A stretch of DNA of 10,429 bases. Source: an uncultured bacterium. Its GTDB lineage: Bacteria; Actinomycetota; Coriobacteriia; Coriobacteriales; Coriobacteriaceae. Positions 1 to 5,470 of the stretch are shown in pieces. Where the stretch lies: the NCBI GenBank assembly GCA_905215725.1, contig CAJMRD010000074.1, positions 1-10,429 on the forward strand, written 5' to 3'. The translations under genes and the position numbers were made by a program. Every line of letters begins with the position of its first letter. The first letter of the stretch is position 1. The notes below the pieces were generated by a model. It saw nothing but the letters and a program-made list of their open reading frames with translations, searched no databases and was not told the DNA's origin.

Positions 1-435
1 GAGCGCACCTGCGGCTGCGGCGGCCATGGCCACCTGGAGCAGTATTCCAGCGCCACCGGTGTGGTGAGCAACTACCTTGCCGAGTGCAAGAAGGCTGGCG
101 TCGAGCCCATCGAGCTCACCGGCCCCTCCGATTCCAAGGACGTGTTCCAGGCTTGTCGCGAGGGCGACAAGCTCGCGCTGGCCGCGGCCGATACCATGGC
201 CGACTATCTCGGCCGCGCACTGGCGCTTATTGCCAACGTGGTTGATCCCGAGATGTTCCTCATCGGCGGCGGCGCCTCCGCCTCGGCCGATGTCTACCTC
301 GACAAGGTTCGCGAGCACTTTAAGCAGTACGCGCTTTCCGCCTCGCGCGAGACGCCCATTAAGGTCGCTTCGCTCGGAAACGACGCCGGCATCATCGGTG
401 CCGCCTACGTAGCCCTGCGCGCTGCCGGTAAATAG
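1..435 (+). CDS. ROK family sugar kinase, probably glucokinase (C-terminal part, 5' end outside window)
   Basis: The frame is open from base 1 and stops at TAG 433-435, giving 144 visible residues, roughly the last half of a ~310-320-residue ROK kinase. It would phosphorylate glucose with ATP in the cytoplasm. Visible family marks are the zinc-site segment at codons 4-13 (C-x-C-G-x-x-G-H-x-E, with two Cys at codons 4 and 6), then EQYSSATG, as in ROK glucokinases. The C-terminal block has a GGG turn (IGGGAS) and a closing GNDAGIIGAAYVAL, typical of the sugar kinase/Hsp70/actin fold. The third zinc Cys of the family (CxCGxxGCxE) is His here. The catalytic and sugar-binding half lies upstream of the window, so glucose specificity is inferred from overall resemblance and no symbol is given. 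Confidence 0.85.
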   Translation, partial: ERTCGCGGHGHLEQYSSATGVVSNYLAECKKAGVEPIELTGPSDSKDVFQACREGDKLALAAADTMADYLGRALALIANVVDPEMFLIGGGASASADVYLDKVREHFKQYALSASRETPIKVASLGNDAGIIGAAYVALRAAGK

Positions 436-436
436 C

Positions 437-487
437 TGGTGCAAGGGGGACAGGTTACATTGCACCAACATGGTGCAAAAGGGACAG
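437..487. repeat. Short repeat unit: palindromic TGGTGCAA/TTGCACCA plus a second direct copy with GGGACAG
   Basis: TGGTGCAA (437-444) and TTGCACCA (460-467) form a perfect 8-bp inverted repeat around a 15-base loop containing GGGGGACAGG. A second copy follows at 471-487. The 17-base blocks 437-453 and 471-487 agree at 15 of 17 positions and differ only in two bases between TGGTGCAA and GGGACAG. The unit begins two bases after the kinase stop codon and has no T-run, so it is not a standard terminator. It looks like a dispersed REP-like extragenic palindrome. Only this cluster occurs in the window, so genome-wide repetition is inferred. Confidence 0.6.
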
Positions 488-559
488 CCTTGGCCCCCGT
501 GCCTGCGCCCCAAAATATGCCGTGGCCCTTCCGTCTGCGAAGGCTCGGCATCGGCGTGC

Positions 560-565
560 TACCAT
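560..565 (+). promoter_or_regulatory. Possible -10 element for ppaC (TACCAT)
   Basis: TACCAT lies 38 bases before the ppaC start and would give a leader of about 30 bases. No convincing -35 box is present at 16-18 bases upstream; CTGCGA at 535-540 is too far away at 19 bases. The rest of the 436-603 gap holds the repeat unit and nothing else I can identify. Confidence 0.3.
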
Positions 566-603
566 AGCTACGTCCAAGTACACATATCAAGTGGAGGATA
601 TCC

Positions 604-1527
604 ATGGCAAACGTTCTTGTCTTTGGTCACCAGAACCCCGATAACGACGCCATCATGAGCGCCGTCGTCCTGTCTCAGCTGCTCAACCAGGTTGAGTATG
701 CCGGCAACACCTACGAGGCCTGCGCCCTTGGTCAGCTTCCGGCCGAGTCCGCCAAGCTGCTCGCCGACGCCGGCATTGCCGAGCCCCGCGTGATCGAGTC
801 CGTCGAGGCCGGTCAGCTCGTCGTCCTCACCGACCACAACGAGTCTGCCCAGTCCGTCGCCGGTCTTAAGGACGCCACGGTCTTTGGCGTCGTCGACCAC
901 CACCGCATCGGCGACTTCGAGACCGCCGGCCCGCTGCACTACATCTGCCTGCCCTGGGGCTCCAGCTGCACCATCGTCACCAAGCTCGCCGGCGTGCTCG
1001 GCGTTGAGCTTTCCGACGTTCAGGCCAAGCTGCTGCTCTCGGCCATGATGACCGACACGCTCATGCTCAAGAGCCCCACTACCACCGATGTCGACCGCGC
1101 CGTCGCCGCCAAGCTCGGCGAGCAGGTGGGCGTCGACCCGGTCAAGTTTGGCATGGAGGTCTTCCTCACCCGCCCGTCCGGCTCCTTCACCGCAGCCGAG
1201 ATGGTCGGCAACGACATCAAGATGTTCGAGCCTGCCGGCAAGAAGCTGCTCATCGGCCAGTACGAGACTGTCGACAAGACTCGCGCACTCGGCATGATCG
1301 ACGAGATTCGCGAGGCCATGCGCGCCTACGCCGCCGAGAAGGGTGCCGACGGCATCGTCCTGTGCATCACTGACATCATGGAGGAGGGCTCGCAGGTCCT
1401 GCTCGAGGGCGAGACCGAGGCTGCTCAGAAGGGCCTGGGCATTGCCGACGAGCACGACGGCGTCTGGATGCCGGGCGTCCTCTCCCGTAAGAAGCAGGTC
1501 GCTGCCCCCATCATGGCCGCCTGCTAG
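604..1527 (+). CDS. ppaC: Manganese-dependent (family II) inorganic pyrophosphatase
   Basis: Hydrolyses pyrophosphate to two phosphates in the cytoplasm, pulling biosynthetic reactions such as nucleotide polymerisation and aminoacyl-tRNA synthesis forward. The 307-residue protein has the full DHH-family metal site: GHQNPDNDAI at 8-17 (H9, D13, D15), LTDHN with D77, the DHH signature VVDHH at 96-100, and D151 in MMTDT. The C-terminal DHHA2 domain ends with the substrate-binding SRKKQ motif at 294-298. These positions match the classical ~309-residue Bacillus-type enzyme, and there are no CBS or DRTGG regulatory inserts. The start is ATG 604, preceded by GGAGG (593-597) with a 6-base spacer. 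It is a single-gene unit with its own terminator at 1547-1586. Confidence 0.97.
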   Translation: MANVLVFGHQNPDNDAIMSAVVLSQLLNQVEYAGNTYEACALGQLPAESAKLLADAGIAEPRVIESVEAGQLVVLTDHNESAQSVAGLKDATVFGVVDHHRIGDFETAGPLHYICLPWGSSCTIVTKLAGVLGVELSDVQAKLLLSAMMTDTLMLKSPTTTDVDRAVAAKLGEQVGVDPVKFGMEVFLTRPSGSFTAAEMVGNDIKMFEPAGKKLLIGQYETVDKTRALGMIDEIREAMRAYAAEKGADGIVLCITDIMEEGSQVLLEGETEAAQKGLGIADEHDGVWMPGVLSRKKQVAAPIMAAC

Positions 1528-1546
1528 GTTTAGTTGACCAAACGCC

Positions 1547-1586
1547 ACGACCGGATCGCGGAAGCCCCGCGCTCCGGTCGTTTTTT
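1547..1586 (+). terminator. Intrinsic terminator of ppaC
   Basis: The arms ACGACCGGA (1547-1555) and TCCGGTCGT (1573-1581) pair perfectly. An inner CGCGG/CCGCG stem (1557-1561 with 1567-1571) closes the hairpin, and a run of six T (1581-1586) follows. It starts 19 bases after the ppaC stop codon. Confidence 0.93.
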
Positions 1587-1630
1587 GTGCACGGCGCCGC
1601 GTCGTCTCTTGGATAGGCGCGCCCGTGCCG

Positions 1631-1649
1631 TTGAGCAAATAATGTTCAA
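1631..1649. promoter_or_regulatory. Near-perfect palindrome in the nhaA upstream region, possible operator
   Basis: TTGAGCA (1631-1637) and TGTTCAA (1643-1649) are inverted copies with one mismatch around AATAA. It is an AT-richer island in GC-rich surroundings about 145 bases before nhaA. The size and symmetry suit a dimeric repressor or activator site, but no regulator gene is adjacent, so the role is inferred. Confidence 0.35.
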
Positions 1650-1725
1650 CCTGTGGTTCCGCTTTTCGGCCACGCCTGCGTGCCTGTCGTGCAGGGTAGG
1701 CTAGATGCAAGCGTAATACGTTAGA

Positions 1726-1761
1726 GCGCGGCACCGCCACTTGGGCGGGCCGTGCTTTTTT
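1726..1761 (+). terminator. Terminator-like hairpin in the nhaA leader (possible attenuator)
   Basis: GCGCGGC (1726-1732) pairs with GCCGTGC (1749-1755) with one G-U pair. After a single bulged A, CCGCC (1734-1738) pairs with GGCGG (1744-1748) over the loop ACTTG. Six T follow at 1756-1761. This has the form of a complete intrinsic terminator, yet it sits 33 bases before the nhaA start codon and 140 bases after the ppaC terminator. If transcription starts upstream of it, it would act as an attenuator for nhaA. If the promoter lies in the remaining bases after it, it is only a second backup terminator. Confidence 0.65.
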
Positions 1762-1764
1762 AAG

Positions 1765-1780
1765 ACGGGAGCTTTCCCGT
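1765..1780 (+). promoter_or_regulatory. Small hairpin directly before the nhaA ribosome binding site
   Basis: ACGGGA (1765-1770) and TCCCGT (1775-1780) form a perfect 6-bp stem with a 4-base loop. It ends one base before AAAGGAG (1782-1788), the nhaA ribosome binding site. It may modulate initiation or act as part of a leader RNA; function is inferred. Confidence 0.35.
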
Positions 1781-1794
1781 GAAAGGAGCCGCCC

Positions 1795-3153
1795 ATGGCA
1801 GCACCCGAGCAGCTGTTTAACGTTCGTGAGCGCAAGCGTTTTGAGCGCCATGACATTTGGGAGCGCATCACCGAGAACGGCACGATTTCCGCCGCCGTCA
1901 TGGTCTTCGCCGCCATCGCCGCCGTCATTTGCGCCAACACCGATGCCTACGAGGCCATCCATCACTTTTTGGAGACCCCGCTGTATGTGGGTCTGGGCAA
2001 CCTTACGGCCGGTCTCACCGTTGAGCTTTTCGTCAACGACTTCCTCATGGCGATTTTCTTTTTGCTGGTGGGCATTGAGCTCAAATATGAAATGACGGTC
2101 GGCGAGCTCAAAAACCCGCGCCAGGCTATGCTTCCCATGCTGGCGGCCGTGGGCGGCGTCGTCGTTCCCGCCTGCATCTATCTGATCTTTAACCATGCCG
2201 GCGCGCACAACGGCTGGGCCATTCCCATGGCAACCGATATTGCCTTTGCGCTGGGCGTGCTGTCGCTTTTGGGCAATCGCGTGCCCAACGGCGTGCGTGT
2301 GTTCTTCTCGACGCTCGCCATCGCCGACGACCTCATCTCCATCGCCGCCATCGCCATCTTCTACGGTCAGAGCCCCAATCCGTTTTGGTTGGGCGCCGCC
2401 GCGCTTGTGACGTGCGCGCTCGTGTGGCTCAACAAGACGCAGCACTACCGCCTTGCCCCGTATTCGGTGCTGGGCCTGCTGCTGTGGTTCTGCATGTTCA
2501 AGAGCGGCGTGCACGCTACGCTTGCCGGCGTCATCCTGGCCTTCACCATCCCGGCCAAGTGCGGCGTCAAGCTCGATAGCCTCACCGATTGGTTGGGCGA
2601 GTGCCTGCCGCTGCTCGATGACCGCTACGACGACGAGGCGCACATCCTGGGCCAGCATGACTTTACCGTCTCGACCACCAAGGTCGAGCGCGTCATGCAC
2701 CGCGTGACCCCGCCGCTCATCCGCATGGAGCGTCTGATCTCCACACCGGTCAACTTTGTGATCCTGCCGATCTTTGCGTTCGTCAACGCACAGGTTCGCC
2801 TAGTGGGCGTGGACATGAGCACGCTGCTCACCGACCCGGTGACGCTCGGCGTGTACTTTGGCATGCTGCTGGGTAAGCCGATCGGTATCTTTGGCATGAC
2901 GTTCGCCTTGGTCAAGCTCAAGGCCTGCGAGCTGCCGCACAATGTCAACTGGCATATGATTGCCGGCGTGGGCATTCTGGGCGGTATCGGCTTTACCATG
3001 TCGATTCTCATCAGCGGCCTCGCCTTCCCGACGGCCCAGTTTGAGGTTCTGGCTGCCAAGGCCGCTATTCTCGCCGGCTCTGTCACCGCGGCCGTACTTG
3101 GCATGATCTACATGAGTGTGATCTGCAAGCACCCCGCGCCCAAAGACGAGTAA
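1795..3153 (+). CDS. nhaA: Na+/H+ antiporter NhaA
   Basis: An inner-membrane electrogenic exchanger that expels Na+ (or Li+) in return for protons, supporting salt and alkaline-pH tolerance. The 452-residue product has the NhaA pattern of about twelve hydrophobic segments. The transport-site residues are all present: D148 in ATDIAFALG, the D178-D179 pair in LAIADD, and K361 in LLGKPIGI (counterparts of E. coli D133, D163/D164 and K300). KSGVHATLAGV and GGIGFTMSI are also intact. Compared with the ~390-residue E. coli protein, the extra length is mostly in residues 255-308, between helices VIII and IX, plus a charged N-terminus. Start ATG 1795 has AAAGGAG (1782-1788) with a 6-base spacer. It is transcribed alone, with possible leader control and a strong terminator behind. 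Confidence 0.96.
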   Translation: MAAPEQLFNVRERKRFERHDIWERITENGTISAAVMVFAAIAAVICANTDAYEAIHHFLETPLYVGLGNLTAGLTVELFVNDFLMAIFFLLVGIELKYEMTVGELKNPRQAMLPMLAAVGGVVVPACIYLIFNHAGAHNGWAIPMATDIAFALGVLSLLGNRVPNGVRVFFSTLAIADDLISIAAIAIFYGQSPNPFWLGAAALVTCALVWLNKTQHYRLAPYSVLGLLLWFCMFKSGVHATLAGVILAFTIPAKCGVKLDSLTDWLGECLPLLDDRYDDEAHILGQHDFTVSTTKVERVMHRVTPPLIRMERLISTPVNFVILPIFAFVNAQVRLVGVDMSTLLTDPVTLGVYFGMLLGKPIGIFGMTFALVKLKACELPHNVNWHMIAGVGILGGIGFTMSILISGLAFPTAQFEVLAAKAAILAGSVTAAVLGMIYMSVICKHPAPKDE

Positions 3154-3170
3154 AAGCGCATACAAGTTTG

Positions 3171-3208
3171 AAAACGCCGCCCGTGAACACCATCACGGGC
3201 GGCGTTTT
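3171..3208. terminator. Bidirectional intrinsic terminator between convergent genes
   Basis: AAAACGCCGCCCGTGA (3171-3186) and TCACGGGCGGCGTTTT (3193-3208) are a perfect 16-bp inverted repeat around ACACCA. The flanking A-run and T-run give a U-tail on either strand. It ends nhaA on the plus strand and the small minus-strand gene whose stop is at 3240-3242. Confidence 0.93.
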
Positions 3209-3239
3209 AGTCATTCGGGACGTTCTTAAATGACTAGGT

Positions 3240-3494
3240 TTATTCCACGGTGCCGTAGATGGCGCCCCAGCCGTGGGCGGCCAAGGCGGAGTTGAGCTGG
3301 TCGCAAAGTGACTGGCGGTCGTAATAGCCGGGCGGTAGCAGGTTGACGATTTCCATGAGATCGGGCGCCAGGTCCAAGATTTCGGCCTGTACGATCAGAT
3401 CCAGGCGGTCGATGGCGTGACGGTCGTAAAATAGTCCGTCGACCAGGCGCTGCAGGTCGCCGAATTCCTCGGCCTGGAATGATCCGTACTCCAT
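3240..3494 (-). CDS. Small acidic protein of unknown function (84 aa)
   Basis: I do not recognise this family. On the minus strand it starts at ATG 3494-3492 and stops at TAA 3242-3240. A near-ideal AAGGAGG ribosome binding site (plus-strand 3505-3499) lies four bases before the ATG, which strongly favours a real gene. The 84-residue product is acidic, has no signal peptide, no membrane segment and no metal-binding Cys cluster. It reads as mostly helical: an Asp/Leu/Ile-rich stretch at about 12-52, then LLPPGYYDRQSL, a hydrophobic-aromatic segment with GWG, and a short end. It is convergent to nhaA, shares its terminator, and is divergent from the aminotransferase. A second minus-strand frame over the same bases (3226-3516) lacks such a ribosome binding site and is basic and Arg/Pro-rich, as expected of a shadow frame. 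Confidence 0.8.
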   Translation of the reverse strand: MEYGSFQAEEFGDLQRLVDGLFYDRHAIDRLDLIVQAEILDLAPDLMEIVNLLPPGYYDRQSLCDQLNSALAAHGWGAIYGTVE

Positions 3495-3596
3495 AGTGCC
3501 TCCTTGGGCGCTTCACGCCGGCATGCGCGGCGATTCGTAATTCATTGCGATGGACTTAATCTATCACGGCTTCATAACGTTGCGACGGTGGCGGTC

Positions 3597-3602
3597 TATA
3601 CT
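3597..3602 (+). promoter_or_regulatory. -10 element TATACT upstream of the aminotransferase
   Basis: TATACT matches the sigma-70 -10 consensus at five of six positions and would start transcription near 3609, leaving a leader of about 35 bases. No good -35 box is at the usual distance. The same hexamer, in a similar context (GC then TATACTT), precedes tatA at 5387. The divergent gap 3495-3643 must also hold the promoter of the minus-strand gene, which I could not place. Confidence 0.45.
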
Positions 3603-3643
3603 TAGAAGAATTGCAACGTACCGCTTCGTGAAAGGTCGCACCC

Positions 3644-4948
3644 ATGCAGACGATCTACCAGAAGATGGAAACCACCGAACTCGATGCCGCCATCGAGGCG
3701 CTCAAGGCCGAGGTCGCCGAGGTCAAGGCCAAGGGCCTGGCGCTCGACATGGCCCGCGGCAAGCCGTCGCCCTCCCAGGTGGACATCTCTCGACCCATGC
3801 TCGATATCCTCAATGCCGATGCCGATCTGCACGACGGCAATGTCGACTGCTCCAACTACGGCTGCTTTGAGGGCATTCCCTCGGCACGCAAGCTGGCGGG
3901 GGAGTTCCTGGGTTGCCCCGCCGAGCAGACGCTCGTGCTGGGTTCGTCGAGCTTGCTGATCGAGCACGATATCGCCGGTATGTTCTGGCGTTGCGGCTCG
4001 TGTGGTAGCGATCCTTGGGAGGCTTACGAGGCAGCGCACGACGGCAAGAAGGTCAAGTTCCTGTGCCCGGTTCCCGGCTACGATCGCCACTTTGGCATTA
4101 CCGCCGACTTGGGTATCGAGAACGTTCCCGTCGCGATGACCGACAACGGCCCCGATATGGACGAGATCGAGCGCCTCGTTGCCGCCGACGATTCCATCAA
4201 GGGCATCTGGTGCGTGCCCAAGTATTCCAACCCCACGGGTATCACCTTTAGCGAGGACACCGTGCGCCGCCTGGTCGAGATGCACACGGCCGCGCCCGAT
4301 TTCCGCATCTTCTGGGACAACGCCTACTGCGTGCACGACCTGTACGACGAGACCGACGAGCTCGCCAACATCTTTGATCTTGCCCGCGCGGCGGGCACCG
4401 AGGACCGCGTGGTGGCATTCGCCTCGACGTCCAAGATCACCTTCCCGGGTGCCGGTATCGGCTTTATCGGTGCGAGCCCCGCGGTTATCGCGGAGTTCTC
4501 CAAGCGCCTGAAGGCCGGCCTCATCAGTGCCGACAAGCTCAACCAGCTGCGCCACGTGCGTTTCCTTCCCACCATCGAGGCGGTCAAGGAGCACATGAAA
4601 AAGCATGCCGAGTTCTTGCGCCCGCGCTTTGAGGCTGTCGAGCGCAAGCTCACCGAGGGCTTGGGCGACACGGGCTGCGCCACCTGGACGCACCCCCGCG
4701 GCGGCTACTTTGTAAGCTTCGATGGTCCCGAGGGTTCAGCCCAGAAGGTCGCCGCGCTCTGCGCCGACCTGGGCGTCAAGCTCACGCCGGCTGGTGCCAC
4801 CTGGCCTTATGGCAAGGACCCGCGCGACACCAACATCCGCATCGCGCCGAGCTATCCCACGGTCGAGGACCTGGAGGCCGCGCTCGATGTGCTGGTGCTG
4901 GCCGTCAAGCTTGTCGCTGCCGAGCTTGCGCGTGTCGAGCGCGCCTAA
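3644..4948 (+). CDS. PLP-dependent aminotransferase, subgroup Ic aspartate-type (MocR-like aminotransferase domain family)
   Basis: A cytoplasmic fold-type I transaminase, likely moving the amino group between aspartate (or a related amino acid) and 2-oxoglutarate. The 434-residue sequence closely resembles, from memory, the class Ic aspartate aminotransferase AspT of Corynebacterium: LDMARGKPS at 34-42, CPVPGYDRHFGIT at 141-153, SNPTG with N196, WDNAY with D225 and Y228, STSKIT with the Schiff-base lysine K264, and IRIAPS with the carboxylate-binding R399. No GntR DNA-binding domain is attached, so it is an enzyme and not a MocR regulator. Start ATG 3644 has AAAGG (3631-3635) eight bases upstream. 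Oddity: a C-x-x-C (C117, C120) sits in the loop where relatives carry a glycine-rich turn. Substrate is inferred; other amino-acid specificities are possible. Confidence 0.88.
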   Translation: MQTIYQKMETTELDAAIEALKAEVAEVKAKGLALDMARGKPSPSQVDISRPMLDILNADADLHDGNVDCSNYGCFEGIPSARKLAGEFLGCPAEQTLVLGSSSLLIEHDIAGMFWRCGSCGSDPWEAYEAAHDGKKVKFLCPVPGYDRHFGITADLGIENVPVAMTDNGPDMDEIERLVAADDSIKGIWCVPKYSNPTGITFSEDTVRRLVEMHTAAPDFRIFWDNAYCVHDLYDETDELANIFDLARAAGTEDRVVAFASTSKITFPGAGIGFIGASPAVIAEFSKRLKAGLISADKLNQLRHVRFLPTIEAVKEHMKKHAEFLRPRFEAVERKLTEGLGDTGCATWTHPRGGYFVSFDGPEGSAQKVAALCADLGVKLTPAGATWPYGKDPRDTNIRIAPSYPTVEDLEAALDVLVLAVKLVAAELARVERA

Positions 4949-4962
4949 CGCGCGGCTTCCCG

Positions 4963-4968
4963 TACTAT
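4963..4968 (+). promoter_or_regulatory. Possible -10 element for the STAS gene (TACTAT)
   Basis: TACTAT lies in the 51-base gap after the aminotransferase and 31 bases before the STAS start codon. No clear -35 box is visible and no terminator separates the two genes, so the STAS gene may also be read from the aminotransferase promoter. Confidence 0.28.
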
Positions 4969-4999
4969 CCGCACTTTCGATACGTAAAGGAGCGTATAC

Positions 5000-5314
5000 A
5001 TGGATTTGGGTATTTCCACCAACCCCACGCCAGAGCTCTACACCATTAAGGTAACCGGCGAGATCGATATCTCTAACGCCGATAGCCTGCGCAATGCCAT
5101 CGACCTGGCGCTCGAGCAGCCCACTGAGGCCGTTGAGCTCGATTTTGCCCAGGTGAGCTACATCGATTCGACGGGCATTGGCGTGCTCGTGGGCGCCGCA
5201 CACCACGCGGTCGACCACGGCAAACTCTTTAGCTGCACCAATGTGCAGCCCCCGGTGATGCGCGTGGTTCAGCTGTTGGGTGTCGACCAGGAGATTTCGA
5301 TCACCGCTGCATAA
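5000..5314 (+). CDS. STAS-domain anti-sigma factor antagonist (SpoIIAA/RsbV-like)
   Basis: A cytoplasmic single-domain STAS protein of 104 residues, the usual size. In this family the unphosphorylated form binds an anti-sigma kinase (SpoIIAB/RsbW type) and frees a sigma factor; phosphorylation of one serine switches it off. That serine is S57 in the conserved YIDSTGIGVL at 54-63, with the preceding D56. The N-terminal strand region carries VTGEIDISNADSLR, as is typical. Start ATG 5000 has AAAGGAG (4986-4992) with a 7-base spacer. No anti-sigma kinase, PP2C phosphatase or sigma gene lies next to it, so its partner must be elsewhere. A role in another STAS-regulated process is also possible. 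Confidence 0.9.
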   Translation: MDLGISTNPTPELYTIKVTGEIDISNADSLRNAIDLALEQPTEAVELDFAQVSYIDSTGIGVLVGAAHHAVDHGKLFSCTNVQPPVMRVVQLLGVDQEISITAA

Positions 5315-5386
5315 CCTTTGCCCCCAAAAGGGCGTGCCATTTGGCATATGTTTGTGATGCGCTCGGACGTTTTGGTGTCCGGGCGC

Positions 5387-5392
5387 TATACT
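5387..5392 (+). promoter_or_regulatory. -10 element TATACT upstream of the tatA-tatC-hypA-hypB-topA run
   Basis: TATACT occurs 76 bases before the chosen tatA start, after 70 bases without a gene, in the same local context as the copy at 3597. It would start transcription near 5399. A clear -35 box is missing. It is the best candidate promoter for the downstream gene run. Confidence 0.45.
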
Positions 5393-5457
5393 TGACCGAA
5401 TGAATAGACGAGTTCCGGCCGAATGGCGCGGTGCGGGCTCGACTCACATCGAGCCTT

Positions 5458-5470
5458 GGAGGTATGTGTG
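5458..5470 (+). promoter_or_regulatory. Ribosome binding site and GTG start that define tatA
   Basis: GGAGG (5458-5462) is five bases before GTG 5468. Initiation here gives an N-terminus MFGIGEGEL, exactly the TatA/TatB pattern. An in-frame ATG at 5423 would add 15 residues (MARCGL...) before it, has no such site, and would disturb the N-terminal membrane anchor. ATG 5464 is out of frame. Confidence 0.85.

Noticed and set aside
568..2700. 710-codon minus-strand open frame opposite ppaC and nhaA
   Set aside because: It runs across two unrelated genes and their terminator, has shadow-type composition and no credible ribosome binding site; the plus-strand genes are certain.
3226..3516. 96-codon minus-strand frame overlapping the 84-aa gene
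   Set aside because: Arg/Pro-rich, no ribosome binding site; the alternative frame has AAGGAGG at the right distance and a balanced composition.
3602..4693. 363-codon minus-strand open frame opposite the aminotransferase
   Set aside because: Same shadow effect; the plus strand has every catalytic motif of the enzyme.
5320..5346. Short stems after the STAS gene (GCCC/GGGC and TGCC/GGCA) as a terminator
   Set aside because: Only 4-bp stems and no T-run; not enough to call a terminator.
5423..5467. N-terminal extension of TatA from ATG 5423
   Set aside because: No ribosome binding site in front of it, and it would add polar residues before the membrane anchor; GTG 5468 with GGAGG gives the canonical N-terminus.
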